Of a stretch of 64,000 bases of DNA, positions 21,690 to 34,547 are shown one piece after another. The notes under the pieces were generated by a model. The model did no database searches and was not told the origin of the DNA. It saw only the letters and a program-made list of their open reading frames with translations. Both the position numbers and the translations under genes were made by a program. Position 1 is the first letter of the stretch. The number at the start of each line of letters is the position of its first letter. Location of the stretch: the NCBI GenBank assembly GCA_002049455.2, contig KV919092.1, forward strand, positions 1-64,000, in the 5' to 3' direction. Source of the DNA: Porphyra umbilicalis (lineage: Eukaryota > Rhodophyta > Bangiophyceae > Bangiales > Bangiaceae).

Positions 21690-24300
21690 GCTGTTGGCGC
21701 AAGTGCAGCCGCGACCTATGGTGCTGTAGCTGCTAGTGGGGAATGTGGCGGAGTCGGCGGGGCAGCGGGGTGCGTCGGTGGCACCCGTGCCGCCGCTGGC
21801 GACGGCGATCAAGCTGCGGCCGGCAGTGCTATCCCTGTTGGTGCGGGGGGCGCGCACGTCGGCGGCGGGCGTTCCGCCCCTCCTGGTGGCGGCCTAGTCG
21901 CAGGAAGCGTTGCTTTCGCTGTCTGTGTAGGGGTCGGGGCAGGTTGGCCGCGCCTGCGCCACAGCTGCCGAAGGCGGCGAAGCCGCGGTCGGCAGAACTC
22001 TTTGCTGTCGCCGAAGGTGGGGGGGGCGGCCAGTTCTGTGGCGCCCGTGCCGCCGCTGGCGGTTGCGGCCATACCGCGGGAGGCGGGTCTGTGGCTGGTG
22101 GTGGGGGTGGGTGTTGTTCGACAGCGCCTGTGTCGACGCTGGCGGCGACGGCCAAGCCCAGTAAGGCGGTGCTGCTCATGTGGGTGCGTCGGGCGAAAAC
22201 GTCTGCGGCCCCCGTGCGGCCGGTGATGGTGGCGGTAGAGCCGCGACCGGCAATGCTTTGGCTACCGGTCGGGGGTGCTTCCAAGCCATCGGGGCGCGGG
22301 AGTGCATCGGTGGCGCCCTTTCCGCCGTTGGCGGCGGAGATCAGGCTGCGGCCGGCTGTGCTGTCGCTGAAAGTGGTAGGGGAGGCTTAGCAGATGGCGG
22401 CCGTGCCGCCGCTGGCGGTGGCGCCCATGCCGCGGTCTGCGGGTCTCTGGCTGGTGGTAGGGGGGGGTCAGTTCGGCGGCGCCTGTGCCGCCGCCGCCGG
22501 CCACGAACAAGCCCAGGCAGCCGGTGCCGTTGATGAAGGTGCGTGCGACGAACAAGTTGGCGGCGCCCGTGCGGCCGCTGCTGGCGGCGGCTCTGCCGCG
22601 CCCGGCGGTGCTGTTGGTGTCCAAGGGGGTGTGCAGCAGGTCGGCGGCGCCCGTGCCGTCGCTGTCTGGTTCAAGACAGCCGCAGCCGACAGTGCTGTTG
22701 CTGTTGTGGGGGGGGGGGCAAGTCAGCGGGGCGGGGGCGCATGTCGGTGGCGCCCGTGTTGTTGCTGGCGGCGGCAATACAGCCGTAGGCGGCAGTGCTG
22801 TTGATTCTTGCTGCCTATGGCGACGGCGACAAAGCCGCCGCCGCCGGTCGCTGTCGGTTGGGAACGTCGCCCGAGTCGGTGGGGCGGAGACGTACGTCTG
22901 TAGCGTCGGTGCCCCCGCTAGCGGTGGCTATCAAGCTGCGGCCGGCAGAGTAGTCGCTGCATATGCCTATGAAAAGGCGGTGGAGCCCGTGCCGCCGCTG
23001 GCGCTGGCGGCCAAGCCGCAAAAGGCCGTGCAATTGCCGTCGGTGGGAGGGTCGGGGCAAGCTTGCGGCGCCTTTGCCACACCTGGCGGTGGCGGCCATC
23101 CCAGGGGCGGCGATGCTTTTTTTTGGTCTTTCGCGGGGGTGGCCAAGTCGTTGCGGCGAGGGTTCGAGTGGATGACGCCCGTGCCGCCGCTGGCGGTAGC
23201 GATGTACCACCGAGCAACGGTGCTGCAGATGTCGGTGGGGGGGGGGCCAAGTCGGTGGGGCGGGGGGTAAAATGGGTGGCGCCAGTTTCGCGGCTGTCGG
23301 CGGAGTTCCAGCCGCTGGCGGCGGTCCCGACACTGTACGTGCCGGGGGCAGGCAATTCGGTGGCGACTGAGCCGCCGCTGGCGGCGGCGGCGGGACGGCG
23401 AGCAGCGGTCCTGTTGCTGTCCGTGGGGGGACGGGGCATGTCGGCGGCGCCCGTGGCTCTTCTGCCGGCAGCTTCCAAGCCGCAGGAAACGGTGCTGTCG
23501 CTGCCGGTGGGGGGGGGGGCACGTCGGTGGCGCCCTCGCCGCCGCTGTCGGCAGAAAAGTAGCCGCGGCCGACCGTGCGGTCGCTTTTATCGAGGGGAGG
23601 GGGCACATCAGTTTTGCGGGAGCGCACATCGGCGGCGGCCGTGCTGCCTCTGGCGGCGGTGATCAGGCCGCGGCCGGCGGCACTGTTGCCGAGGATAGGG
23701 TGGACGGCCCATTCGGTGGAGTGCGTGCCGCCGCTGGTGGCGGTGGCCAAGCCCAGGTGGGCGGTGCTGTCGATGAAGGTGTGTGGGGCGGGCACGTCGG
23801 TGGCGCCCGTGCCGCCGCTGCGGGCAGCAGCCAAGCCACGGGCGGCCGCACTGTTCTCTCCGGCTGGGGCGAGGGCACTTTGGTGGAGCGCGGGTGCATG
23901 TCGGTGGCTCTCGCGCCGGCGGTTGCGGCGACGATACACCCGCGACGGACGGGGCTGTCGCTATCGGTGGGGCGACGAGGCAAGACGGCGGCGCCCGTGC
24001 CGCTGCTTGCGGCCGCGGCCAAGCCGCGGACCGCGGTGCTGTGGATGTCGGTTGGGGGATGGGACAAGTAGGTAGGGCGGGGCGGCCAGTTGGTGGCGCT
24101 CATGCCACCGCTGGCGGCTGCGATACAGCCACGGCCAACGGTGCTCCTGCAGTCCCTGGTGAGTGGGGTCAAGTTGGTGGTGCGGGGGCGCACATCGATT
24201 GCGCCCGTGCAGCCGCCTCCGGTGGCGGCCAAGCCGCAGGTAGCGGTTCCGTCTCTGTCGGTGGGGGGGGGGGGGGCGAACGTCGGTGGCGCACGTGCAG
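21690..24300. repeat. Degenerate minisatellite array, unit about 76-106 bp
   Basis: Roughly 28 units share the core GCGCCCGTGCCGCCGCTGGC, then an AAGCCGCGG-type box, GGCAGTGCTGTTGCTG and a G-run. Core anchors occur for example near 22205, 22310, 22398, 22476, 22561 and 22646. Stops are scarce, so long Ala/Gly/Val-rich (+) or Pro/Thr-rich (-) frames appear on both strands (for example 22815-23939 -). These are a by-product of the repeat and are not called as genes. Confidence 0.75.
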
Positions 24301-25136
24301 TGGGTGACGGAGGCGATCAAGCCGCGGCCGCGGCAGGCGGCAGCCGCGTCGATGGCGGTGACCGTTGCGCCGGCAAGACCTCGCCGCCAACCGGGCCGTA
24401 TGCAACCGCCACGTGCAACAGGTTTACGTATGCGCACGCGGCCGCTGCCGCGAGCTCGACGGCGGGCGCGACGGAACGCCTGCTGCGCGACGCTGCAAAC
24501 CGGCTGGCGGTGGACATTCACGGGATCAGCGCCACCCGCCTGTCGGCGGCTGCGGTGGTAGCGGCGGAGACGGGTTAAGCGGAACGCGCGCCGCGTGGTG
24601 CCGTGCGACCGATGCTGCTGCCGTGCCATGGGGGTGGTGGCGCTCGTCGTGGCGCAACGGGGTGGGGGCGTGGCGGGGACCGCCGCCGAAGCGGCGGCGC
24701 CCAACGTGCCCTCCGCAAACGTGCTCTCGTCCTTCTCTAGGTGGTTCAACGGGGTGGCCGCCGTGGCGGCGGGCGCCGCAGACGAGGTGAACCCCGCGGC
24801 CGCCGCGTCGGTAGAACAGGTGGAGATGGAGGGTGGGGCGCCCGTCGGCAACGCGCGCGCGACCACCACGGCGGCTTTGTCGGACGCACTGTTCGGTGCG
24901 CAGGCGGGGGCGGCCGGCGGGCACCACGCGTCCCGCCACGGCGCTGGGCATGCCCGCTGACGACGGAGAGGGTTAGTGTTTTTTCTTGCTTTGTCGCTTA
25001 TTTTCCTCTGTTGTGCTTTCCGTTCCGACCGCAGTAGTCCAATCGTTGAGACATGCAAGGCCAATGTTGGCCCGAGGGCGAGGCAAGTCCTTCCGCTCTG
25101 TGCTGCTTTAATTAAATGTACTGAGAAAGAAAAGAC
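24301..25136. other. GC-rich stretch after the array, weak ORFs
   Basis: The + frames 24090-24578 and 24595-24960 have a more even composition (for example NVLSSFSRWFNGVAAVA) and could be exon remnants, but they have no known domain. From 24960 to 25110 the DNA is AT-richer. Confidence 0.3.
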
Positions 25137-25420
25137 ATGTGCTCCGCGCGGGCCATGTGTGCCCCGTCGACGTGGACTGCCAAGTACGCATGGATGCACC
25201 GCAGCTGTCCTCGAGCGCGAAGGTTCTCCGTCGAGCGGTGGACCAATTCCGACCTCACAATCAAGCAAGAACCCGCAGGGATATCCACGCGCACCGGGGG
25301 TGGTAAAGCAACAGGCTCAGTTCCAGCCGATGCGCCGCCAAAGATACGAGGCCACAAGTCCACAAATGTCCCCTTCTCAAACGAAACATAAACAATAAAA
25401 AAAAGTCGCCCCAGACCCAC
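25137..25420 (-). pseudogene. 2-oxoglutarate oxygenase/cupin-like C-terminal fragment
   Basis: The minus frame reads GTFVDLWPRIFGG, then RVDIPAGSCLIVRSELVHRS, then LRCIHAYLAVHVD. This resembles the C-terminal strand pattern of double-stranded beta-helix oxygenases (PAGS-x-L-V-x-R-x-D/E-L-V-H-x-x, then R-x-H-x-Y). The frame upstream of about 25420 changes across a poly-A/T stretch, and the N-terminal metal-binding half is not visible, so this is a fragment or an exon of a gene I cannot reconstruct. The family call is a similarity judgement by eye. Confidence 0.4.
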
Positions 25421-26027
25421 CCTGCTCCACGTACAGGCCGGTGTCAGTGCGGGCCAGTTGCGCAGGTGCGCGAGGCATCGTGATGAGCACATGAGGGGTG
25501 ACACCATCATACGCAACGCTGAGCCCGTTGCCGACACTCGCAGTGACCGTCGCGAGCGTCACGCGTACCTCCCGCGCAAACCTGTTACGTTGGCGGCCGG
25601 CTCGACCACCGCCCCCGCGTGGCACCGGCACTTGCCGACGCCCGGTATCTGCAACATCTCCGAGCTCCTCCATCTGTTCATGCAGCTGCCAGTTGATGAT
25701 GGGCTGAGCGGTTCGGGCCGACATCCGGTAGGCCCCGTGGCGTACAAAGCCCGTCCACTAGGAAGGAATAGCGTCTCCCATTAGGACCCAGCCGCTTCCC
25801 CCCTCCCCAAGCGCCTCCCCCAGCGTCTCTTGGCCGACCGCGTACGCCTCGTCAGCGTGCTCGTCCTCAGACGCGCTATCCATTTGGGCCTTAGACGCCG
25901 CGGGCGCCCCTCGCGCAAAACCGCGAGCAGCCGCAAGAGCTCTGGGCAGAGCGCCCCTGTCCTCGGTTCCGGCACTTGTAGCAGCACGCGACGCGGGGCA
26001 GGACGCCCCCGCTCCCGCCTTCCCCTC

Positions 26028-26066
<39 letters not shown>

Positions 26067-28250
26067 TGCTGCCGCCGCCGCCGACGCTGCCGCCGCAGCC
26101 GCCGCACGCACTCTCGACAGCACAGCGGGTGGGCGGGCCCGGGGCGCCCCCCCCGTGCACCGCCATCGCCCGTGTTAGGTGTAGCAGGGCCCTGGGCAAG
26201 ATTGAGCGCTGCTGAGACACCCGCCGCAAAATGCGCTGCCGACAGTGTCCGGGCCACCAACAGCGCGGCATCCGGACAAGACAGAGACGAATCATCTTGT
26301 GCGGTGGCCGCGGCTGTGGTGGGCGTCGGCCGTACCCTGGTACCAGCTGCGCTAGAAGGTGCCGGCTCCATCGCGAGGATGTCTGCCACCGACGCCGCCG
26401 CAGAGGGGTGGGCCCGGGAAAGGTTTTCTTGAGGTCTGGTGGCGGCTGTAGCTGGCCTCAGCGATGCCCTTGTCGGCGCCTATAGGGCCTCATGTGCGGA
26501 CGGCTCGTCTGCCGCCGCGTAGACCATCAACGCCGCTGCGGGTGCGCCGGACCCGGAGGGCTCATCTTGGGCGGATGCGGCAAATTGCAGAGCGGCCGAT
26601 GCCATTGCGGCGCCCACTGCTGACGGGGCGGTGGACGCAGCTGCTGACGGGCCAGTGGACGCAGCGCCCTCGGGGGATGGGCAACCGAGAGAAGACGATG
26701 GGGGGGGGGCAAGGGGGGGTGAGTGGGAAGGTTGTGTGGGGGGAGCGAACGAGGGCTGAGGCACTGCGTCCAGAACCATCGCCGCGCCCACCGCCGGCGG
26801 AGCGGCGGGCGCCGCGCCCACGTGACGTTGGGAAGCGGCGGAGGACATAAAGAGCGGGGGATGAGGGTCACCAGAGGGGACAGAAGCCGGGGTCGACGTC
26901 AAGGCTGGGGGAAAGGACCAGACCGTGAGAGTAAGGCGAGAGAACGGTGTGCAGCGGAGTGCTGCCGTGCCCATCGATGCAATTGCCGACGCTGGCGCCG
27001 TGGAAGGGACTTGCGCACCGCCGCCGTCGACAGTGCCGCCCAAAGTGGGATGCTTGACGATCGTCTTCTCGATTGGCCGCGGCGCGTGTGGTCGACGGTT
27101 GGCGGGTCTGGTTGAAGACCCGCCACTTCCCCCCCTCGCCAACCTCGGCGGCCATGGGTACTGCCCCGCGCGTTGTCGCGAACTGTGCTGCGGCGGCTCC
27201 CGTCGCTGCGAGTACCGCTGGGAGATGACGACGAGTTAGACGTTGACAACGTCAGGTGGAAGCACGAGGGATGCGTGGGCGTTGCGGGTTCTGTGCAGAA
27301 GGCCCAGCGGCAGTGGGGTAGCGAAAAGGGGGTTGAAGAACGACACAGTAGCAGTCCAGGGATGCCGGAGCCACGAGAGAGACTGTTACGCACAGTTGTA
27401 GGTTGGGCCCCCCGCGCAGCCAGTGACAATGTCGTCCGCTGTACTTAACTAGTTGGCGCTCACGAGGTGAAGGCGCAGGGCCAGGCGCCCAGCTCAAAAA
27501 AATAACAGGCTCGGATGCAATGGGCTCTCCAGGGGCGGCGCGCTCGACCGCTCTCCAAGCGACCGTAAGAGCGGCAGAAGCAGACCACGCACGCCTTGGG
27601 CACGACCGCACCCAGGACAGGCTTGCCCAAATTATAACGTACCTGCCACGGCCATCGACGCCCGGCGGGGACGGGCGACTCAGGCAGACTCCAAGCTGTC
27701 CACGCACCCGGTGCCAGGCCCTGGCGCTGCCGCCGGCGCTTGCTCCTCGGCGGGCGCCGGGGCGGCTGCATCAGGGACGGTGGCCATCGGCGGCGTGCCC
27801 TTGCCCGCCACCCCCCCATTTCTCTCCCCCGCTCGTACCTCTCGAAGCCCTGAGGGCTCGCCCCAAGGCGCTGCTGATCAACCTCCTTGCGGCCACATGC
27901 GCGGCCGCTTGCCTCAACCACGACGCGTGGACGGAAGAAAGAACCCACTAGAGCAACGGCGCACGTCCAGGTCGCATTTCTCGGGCTCGCCGCGGCGGCA
28001 GGGTGTATTGCATGTCCTCAGTCGCGGCTACCGCTGGCGTTCGGGCGCTGGCGACGTGGAATGTTGGCGGAAGTGCGGGGGCGTGCCCGACTGACACGCC
28101 TCTGGCGGTAGGAGAGCCACCTCGGGCGGGCAGCAGTGCGATGGTGCTCACTGCTCGCCCTGTGCGTGTGCCGCAGGATTGTGCATCACGCCCCTTTTTC
28201 GAGGGCTGCATGGGCGATGGACGCCCAATTACGCCCTTCGGCACGCCCCG
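25421..28250. other. GC-rich low-complexity DNA, no supported gene
   Basis: GCC/CGC trinucleotide runs occur at about 26010-26110. Overlapping Ala/Pro/Arg-rich frames lie on both strands (25758-26389 -, 26480-27142 -, 27460-27948 -). None shows a domain. Confidence 0.35.
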
Positions 28251-30378
28251 CTGACAGGCACACCCCCTTTCACACCCCATACTTAGTTTCCAAACGGCCA
28301 ACATAAGTTAAACGTAACCATCAATTAATCAATTAATTCACTGCACCCTCCTCATGTGGCATCCAGGGCGCCATACTTATTGCTTTGGTTGGCGTTTCAT
28401 TAAGTATGAACATCACGCCCAGTAAGTATGCAGATCACGCCCCTGTCAGGCCCCAGATTTGGGCGTGCAGGGCGTGACACGCCCAAAACACGTGAAATTG
28501 CAGGCCCCAGGCGTGCTGCACAACCCTAGTGTGCAGGACCTGTAACAGCAAGCCCCAAATAATGAGTACGCTTCATGCCCAGGAGCGGAGGTGGGGGTGA
28601 GCGCGCCGGGCCGATGACGCGCGGGGAAGTAGTGGAGTCAGGGGCCGCCAATTGACGCTGCAGGTCACGCCTTGCACGAGGGAGCAGAAGAAATATTGTG
28701 AGGGCTCCACAGCTGACGGGCGCCTTCCGCCAAGCGTGCCGGAGCCGGTGCAACAGGGCTCCCGCCTACGACAACACCATCGTCACGTCGTCCTTGCTGC
28801 CGCCCAAACGGCCGCGACCCGTGGTGCCGACGTCGGCGACGCTGACGGATTCGTCGGCGTCAGCTTTAGCTGCGCGGACGTTGTCAAGAGCCCAAAGTAA
28901 CCGGCGGCTGCGGCGCCGGCTGGGGCCTCGGCGCCGCTGGGGACAGCGCCAGCGCGGACGGCATCACTGGTGAGGCTGTATCCGAGTGGGGCGACACGAC
29001 GCCTCGCGGGCGCCACTCAGCGGAACCCGCCGCCCACTACCGCCTAGGGTGACGCTGGTTCCATGCAGGCACGGCCCGCCACGGTCCGTCCTCCCTGCCT
29101 GTGCCGGCTCGCTGGGCGTGCCGCCGCCCCACCCTGTGCTGTCACAAAAGAAAGATGGACGTAGTCTCTGCCGATACTTGGGCTTCCGCGCCTGGTCCCC
29201 CTCCTGCCGATCGCGCCGCGCATTGAGAAGAGCGCTGTTGGTAGCCATCGTCGCCCCAATCAGCACGACGGCAATGCCGCTCCCGCACTGCAAACACCAC
29301 TACCGTCGACCCAAAAACCTTGTTTTAGCCGGTGTGGTTGCCGCCCAGGGCGCTCGCTTCGCGGCGGCGGCGGCGGGAGCGGCGGCGGCGGCAGCGGCTG
29401 CTGCGGCAGCGGGAGTGGCGGCGGCGGCGGCAGCGGCGGCGGCGGCGGCGGCCGCGAAGGTGGTAACGGAGGCGAAGGCTATCGCGCAAGCGGCGACGGC
29501 AGCTGCGACGCCTTCTTAATCGGAGGCACCAGCAGCGGTGACGGCGGCTACTGTGAATTCTGCAGCTTTGAGGGCGGTGCCGTCGGCGCCGACGCCGGCT
29601 GCCACGGCGCCAGGCTCCTCGGCTGGCCACCGCATCCCCCCCCCACCCCCTCGAACTCAACAACACCGACTCGCACTGACATCGTCACAGACAGTAGAGT
29701 TTTTGGCATGGCCGCGGACCCTCAGCCGCAGGAGGTCGCCGCTGCAGCAATGCAGCGACGAGGCGTGGTTCCTCCATCCATCAGCGGCTCCCCCGCCCAG
29801 CTTGTGTCGGCAGCGGCCTTGACCCCTCTCACCCACATGCTCCCCGGTGCCGCCACCGACGTATTTCTGAAACATAAAATAGGCGCGCTGGCCGCATTGG
29901 TTGTGTACTTCGTCTGTGGTGGCAGCGGAAACGGCCACAAGCATGTCCTACGCCGTCGCTTTCGGGCGTTCAACAGCCGGGATGTGGAGCGGCCGCACAC
30001 CCAGCGCCGCCGCCGGCCATGAGGTCGGCCAAACCCTATGGCGGCCGCACAGCCGCCACTCCTTTCGCGCGCGTGCGTGCGGTGGCGGCAGTGAACGTCG
30101 CTACCCCCTTGCAGCCGGCGGCGGAGCTGGGAGAGGTGGTAAGAGGAGCGACAAAGGTGCATCAAGACGAGACGAAAGAAAGGGGGAGGTGGGGTGGAGG
30201 CGCAGGTGCCCAACACCGCGCGGCCCATCGAGGAAGCCGTGCCACGTCCATTCCGTCCCAGGCGTCCCACTTGATGTCGTAAACGTATTGCGGAAGACCC
30301 CAGGATGTGGCCGTGGCTGCCCCAGCCGTGTGTCAGCTTGTTTCTCCCAACCCCCACCCTCACCTCCCCATTGCTAAT
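28251..30378. other. Mixed intergenic DNA with poly-Ala GCG run
   Basis: 28300-28500 is AT-rich and contains several repeats of a CACGCCC box in both orientations. 29350-29470 is a GCG/GCA repeat that would encode poly-Ala. No gene is supported. Confidence 0.35.
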
Positions 30379-32335
30379 TCACGATGCTGCCGGGGGTTGA
30401 GGAGCAGGGCTGACCTCGTACGGACCATAAATTCTTGCCTTGGCCTCCTTCATCCTCTCCTCAAACGGGGGTGACTGCAGCATTTGTCCGACGTTGCTCG
30501 GTAAGTCGTGGTCAACGGCAAGCGTACAAAGGACGTCCCGCAACCCGCTCGTTCGCGCCGTTTTGGGCCAGTAGATGCGGTCCTCGATGTCGACCTTCGC
30601 CAAAATCGCTGCCGCCGTCACCGCCTCGTCGATGGCCTTCCTCTCATCGTCCGTGAACTTGATGGTGCTCGTTTTTTCTGCGGTGGCCTCGGCGGCCGGA
30701 GTCTCCATGATGCGGGGAACCACGCCGTGAAGCCACGACAGCTGCCGCATGTAGACGTCCCCATTGTTGGTGACAACGTTGTTGATTTCGGTCCTCTTGG
30801 CCGAGTTGAGTTTTGGCACTGCCGCGCCATTTCTGGACGCAGCTGCTGACTCTTCCGACGCCAGATCGTGTACCTGTTTGATGACTTAGGAGCCAAACAA
30901 CCCGGGGGACCCCTCGGACACGTGCAGTATGGATACCATCTCCGTCAGCTGCTTCCACAGCGCCTTGGACACGAGACGCTTGGAAAGAAGCTCCGGCTCC
31001 ATCGCGGTGGCGTAAAGGATCTCGTGCTTCACCTTGTGCCTTCCTCCGTACTCCTTGTCAGCATCCCTGGCCAGCGCAAGCGAGACATCGGGCTCGAGGG
31101 GCGCGCCGGGCCGACGGAGCTTCTTGACCGTGCGCACCGTTCTCACATCAGGAGTTGGCTGGAGGGGGGGCACCGCGGCATGGGGTCTTTTTTGCCCGCG
31201 GGCTATCTCTGCCAGAACCTGCCATTGGTGATGCGCGGTCGCCGTGTTGTAGTTGATGTGCGATTCGACCGTGGTTGTGAGGTTGACGACGCCGTTGCCG
31301 ATCTGGACGAGCAGGTCCGTGAGCTCCTCGTGTCGCTGCTCGTGGCGCTCATCGACGGCCGCAGAGTCCTCCTGCCCCTTGAGGCGCGTGAACTCCAAGT
31401 TCGCCCGTTCAGACGGCCGCAAAGACGTGTCCTCGGGCCTCCCTGGTGATGGGGTAGCCGGGTATGTAGGCGGGGCCCCTGGCAGCGGTAGACGGGAAGG
31501 GGTAACGCGCGGAGGGGTAGCACTCGAAAATGGGGGGTTGGAGGGGGGGGGGGGATTGAGGAAGTGGGGAGTGGAGCAGCGGGCGACATAGTCGGATGGA
31601 GGGGGGAAGGAGTGGACCCCGCGAGCCGCTCAGGATCACCTGGAAGGTCATCTTCTGCCACAGCAACAGGGGGAAGAAGAGGAAGAACTCGGGGTGCCGG
31701 ACGACGAAAGGCCGAACGGGGGGTACGACAGGGCGGCTGCAGAGCAGCAACAGTCCGCAGCGCGGGAGCAACGGTAACTGCGTCGGGGTTGGCGAGACGT
31801 GGGCCACTGAAGGCCAATGCCGCATTCTCGGGGGTAGCGCGGAGCACAACAGTCGGGAGGGGCTCATCCAGGAGCACGTCGGATGGGTGGTAGGTAGCAT
31901 CTTGGAAGTCCTCGAGGTGCTCGAGTCCCTGCTGCATTGTCACCAATACGTGGTGCCTGAGCGCCACGGTCATCGGGGCCCAAACCGTCTACGACCGGGA
32001 ATTGTGCACCATCAGTTTGGTCCTCAGCGCCCGTATCGAGGGGCGATCCGAAATCGGAATGTTCCGCTGCTGGCAGTACGAGATGAGCTCCTCGAAGGTG
32101 GTCTCTGTCCCGTCGAGGATGTCCTGGGGCACCACCCTGTGTACGGGGAGTCAAGAAGTCGCGCAACGTCGGAGTCCCGACCTTGCTCCCCCGCCCATGC
32201 CGCCTACGTTCTCTCAATCTGCTCGACAAGGGCGCGCTCGTTCACAGCGCGAGCGTCCACCTTCTGTGCCGGCGCGTCATTGCGCACGGCCACGCGAATG
32301 GCCAAAGTTGGGGTCGGAGGTGTCGAGTCCGTCAT
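30379..32335 (-). CDS. Multi-exon hypothetical protein
   Basis: I do not recognise this gene, but splicing makes it coherent. Exon 1 is 32335..32208 (MTDSTPPTPTLAIRVAVRN.. to EQIER). A 71-nt intron (GTAGGC..ACACAG) leads in phase to exon 2 at 32136 (VVPQDILDGTETTFEELISY), ending at 31996. A putative 39-nt intron (31995..31957) removes an in-frame TAG. The next exon runs from 31956 through a Pro/Ser-rich linker, where a C-run near 31541-31556 requires a 1-2 nt shift. The frame then stays open from LRPSERANLEF to ALWKQLTEMVSILH. A putative 48-nt intron (30921..30874) removes an in-frame TAA at 30886-30888, and the reading ends at TGA 30379 after FTDDERKAIDEAVTAAA and VDIEDRIYWPKTARTSGLRD. The charged helical C-terminal half looks like real protein. 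If the mini-introns are not spliced, it is a pseudogene. Confidence 0.55.
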
Positions 32336-34547
32336 GGCAAGAAGAGAGGTGGTATAAAAGTTGGGGGTAGGGAAGGGAGGGGCAGCAGGGGCAGGTCAAT
32401 GGGAGGGTAGAGAGCGGGAGGGGGGAAGGTCACGATCGCGCTGGACGCATGCGGTACTTGGCCGATGGGACAGGGTCTCAGTCACGGCTGCGCGACACAG
32501 TCAATGCTGCGTGACTGGCGCAAAGGACGAGCCGGACGACGACTGAGCGCGGAACCGCCTGGCGCAGTCGCCGATTAGAGGCTTTCGCGCCATGTCAGAG
32601 GATTTTTGGGTGCACGACTCACAATGTCAATGCTCGAGAAGGGTGGCCACTTCTAATGCACGATCGAATCTGCTCTTTGCTGGTGCTGGCAGAATAGCGA
32701 GTCAATCAAAATTTACGACCAATAGAAACGTCATGTTCTAGGCTGGTCAGGCAGCGGCGTGCCAGATAGGGGCGGCAAAGAAAGATACTTGCCCTGACCA
32801 CTCCCGCGCATCCGCCCCCTCCGGTGCCGTGGTGCTGACAGTAGCGGTGGCGGCCGGGCGCGGGACCGCTCGCTGCACCGCGGCCACCGACGCCTCGTGC
32901 AGAGGCGCATGTCGCCGCGCCGCCGCCGCTGCCCCGCCGTTGGCCGTGGTTGCCAGCAGGACAACGGGCTGCTGTGATGGAAGCAGCAGCGGGCACCGCA
33001 GCCACGCCGCGGGATCGGATTTCACTCAATGCTCGCATGTGCGGAAAGGCACTGTTGCGGACACATATCGGTGCAAAACAGCATGTTAATGTGGGTGATA
33101 GTCCTTTCTGACTGTATAGGCGTGATCAGGGACGTCACTTTACCCAGAGGAAATGATGAAGTCAAGCGCCGCACGACTTGTGGTTCTTGGCACCCTGCTG
33201 TCCCAAGACGTGTTGCCCTTGCCCACTTGGCATGTCCATGGCATCCTCCACGTGTTAGCAGACGTCCGACCCAAAAAGAACACCACGTCACAATCGACCG
33301 GGGAGCTCAAGTAGGATAGAGGACAATCCCTGGTCACGTCGGTATGCTCAGAATAGTACAACAAGGGCTCCTTCATGCTCATATGACACCCTACCTGCTG
33401 CCCTTCACGCGTGCCCTGCGACCGATATGAGCTTGAAACGAAGTTGGTCCAAGGGAGTCTTGTTGAATATTCTAATCAGGTCCAGTGGTCAAAAGGTTTC
33501 TATTCAATGTCGAGACGATGTGCAGCCTGAGTACAGCACGACGCAGCCGCAGCTCCTTGCATGAAACTATCATTGAGAGGCCTCAAGTTGCTTGACGCCT
33601 GACCGTCACGGCTCCCCAGGCAGTGACCGTGCCACGAGACTTTAGTAGCATACGTCGAGTGAAAGCTGTCATCTGGACAGTATCTGAATGTCTGTTGATG
33701 GTCGCTTTTTGGCCGAATAGCTACAACCTCTGGCGCAGGGTCTTTCCATGGGCCCCGTCAATCCAAGACGAGGGTCACTGCCCGCACGCCGCCATGGTCT
33801 CACAGCTCCCCCCTCCCGATTCTCGTATACGAGCAAGTGATAGTTCATACGTTCGCACAATGGGGGAAGGAACTAGGTGGGATACACACGTGAGTGGAAG
33901 TAGCATGAGGTCACCGTTGTCGAGCCCGCTGTTGCGGCGGTGGCCAGCCTGGGGGATGTCTTTGGCTACCTGTTGTGGGATGCTCCGGTGGACCGGACCA
34001 CCGCTGTGCGCGAGGCAGCGAGAATAAACTAGGAGCTCATTGCTGGAGTGCCCCAGATTGTTCGTCAGAGCAGTGCCAACACTGGCCAGTCCAATGGATC
34101 ACGTGCGTTTCTCTGGCACTGCGTCATCTTATGGATACCGTATGTGCCTTCTGTTCCTGCCTGTAGCGATTTCCATTCCTGTATGTTGGAAAGAGCACTA
34201 CGGCCAGTCTCCCATACTGTGCTCTGTTTCTTCTGACCAGCTGGAAACAATACGGGAATCCTATGTTCGCGCGTCTGTCCTTATCTAGCAGGATCTCCTT
34301 GGCAGATGTCACGTCGGCCGCGGCCGGGTGGGCGGCCAGGCAGGAAAACACACAAAACGAGAAACACTTGTAGTGGCGACGGGCTGTCAGTGGGGATAAG
34401 GGCAGCAATGGCCGCGGTAGCCGAGGATTGGGGCGCGGAGCGGCACTGAAACAGCACTGGTGGGGCGGTGGTATCGGCCACGTCAGGTCCCCGGCACGTC
34501 GTCAGGCCAGTGTGCGTCGAAATTGACAACCCGCCCCACAATGCCAA
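32336..34547. other. Intergenic, no supported gene
   Basis: 32340-33040 is GC-rich; 33040-34450 has balanced composition with only short frames on both strands. Nothing recognisable. Confidence 0.4.

Noticed and set aside
22815-23939. 374-codon minus ORF
   Set aside because: It lies inside the degenerate ~88-bp array and its residues follow the repeat.
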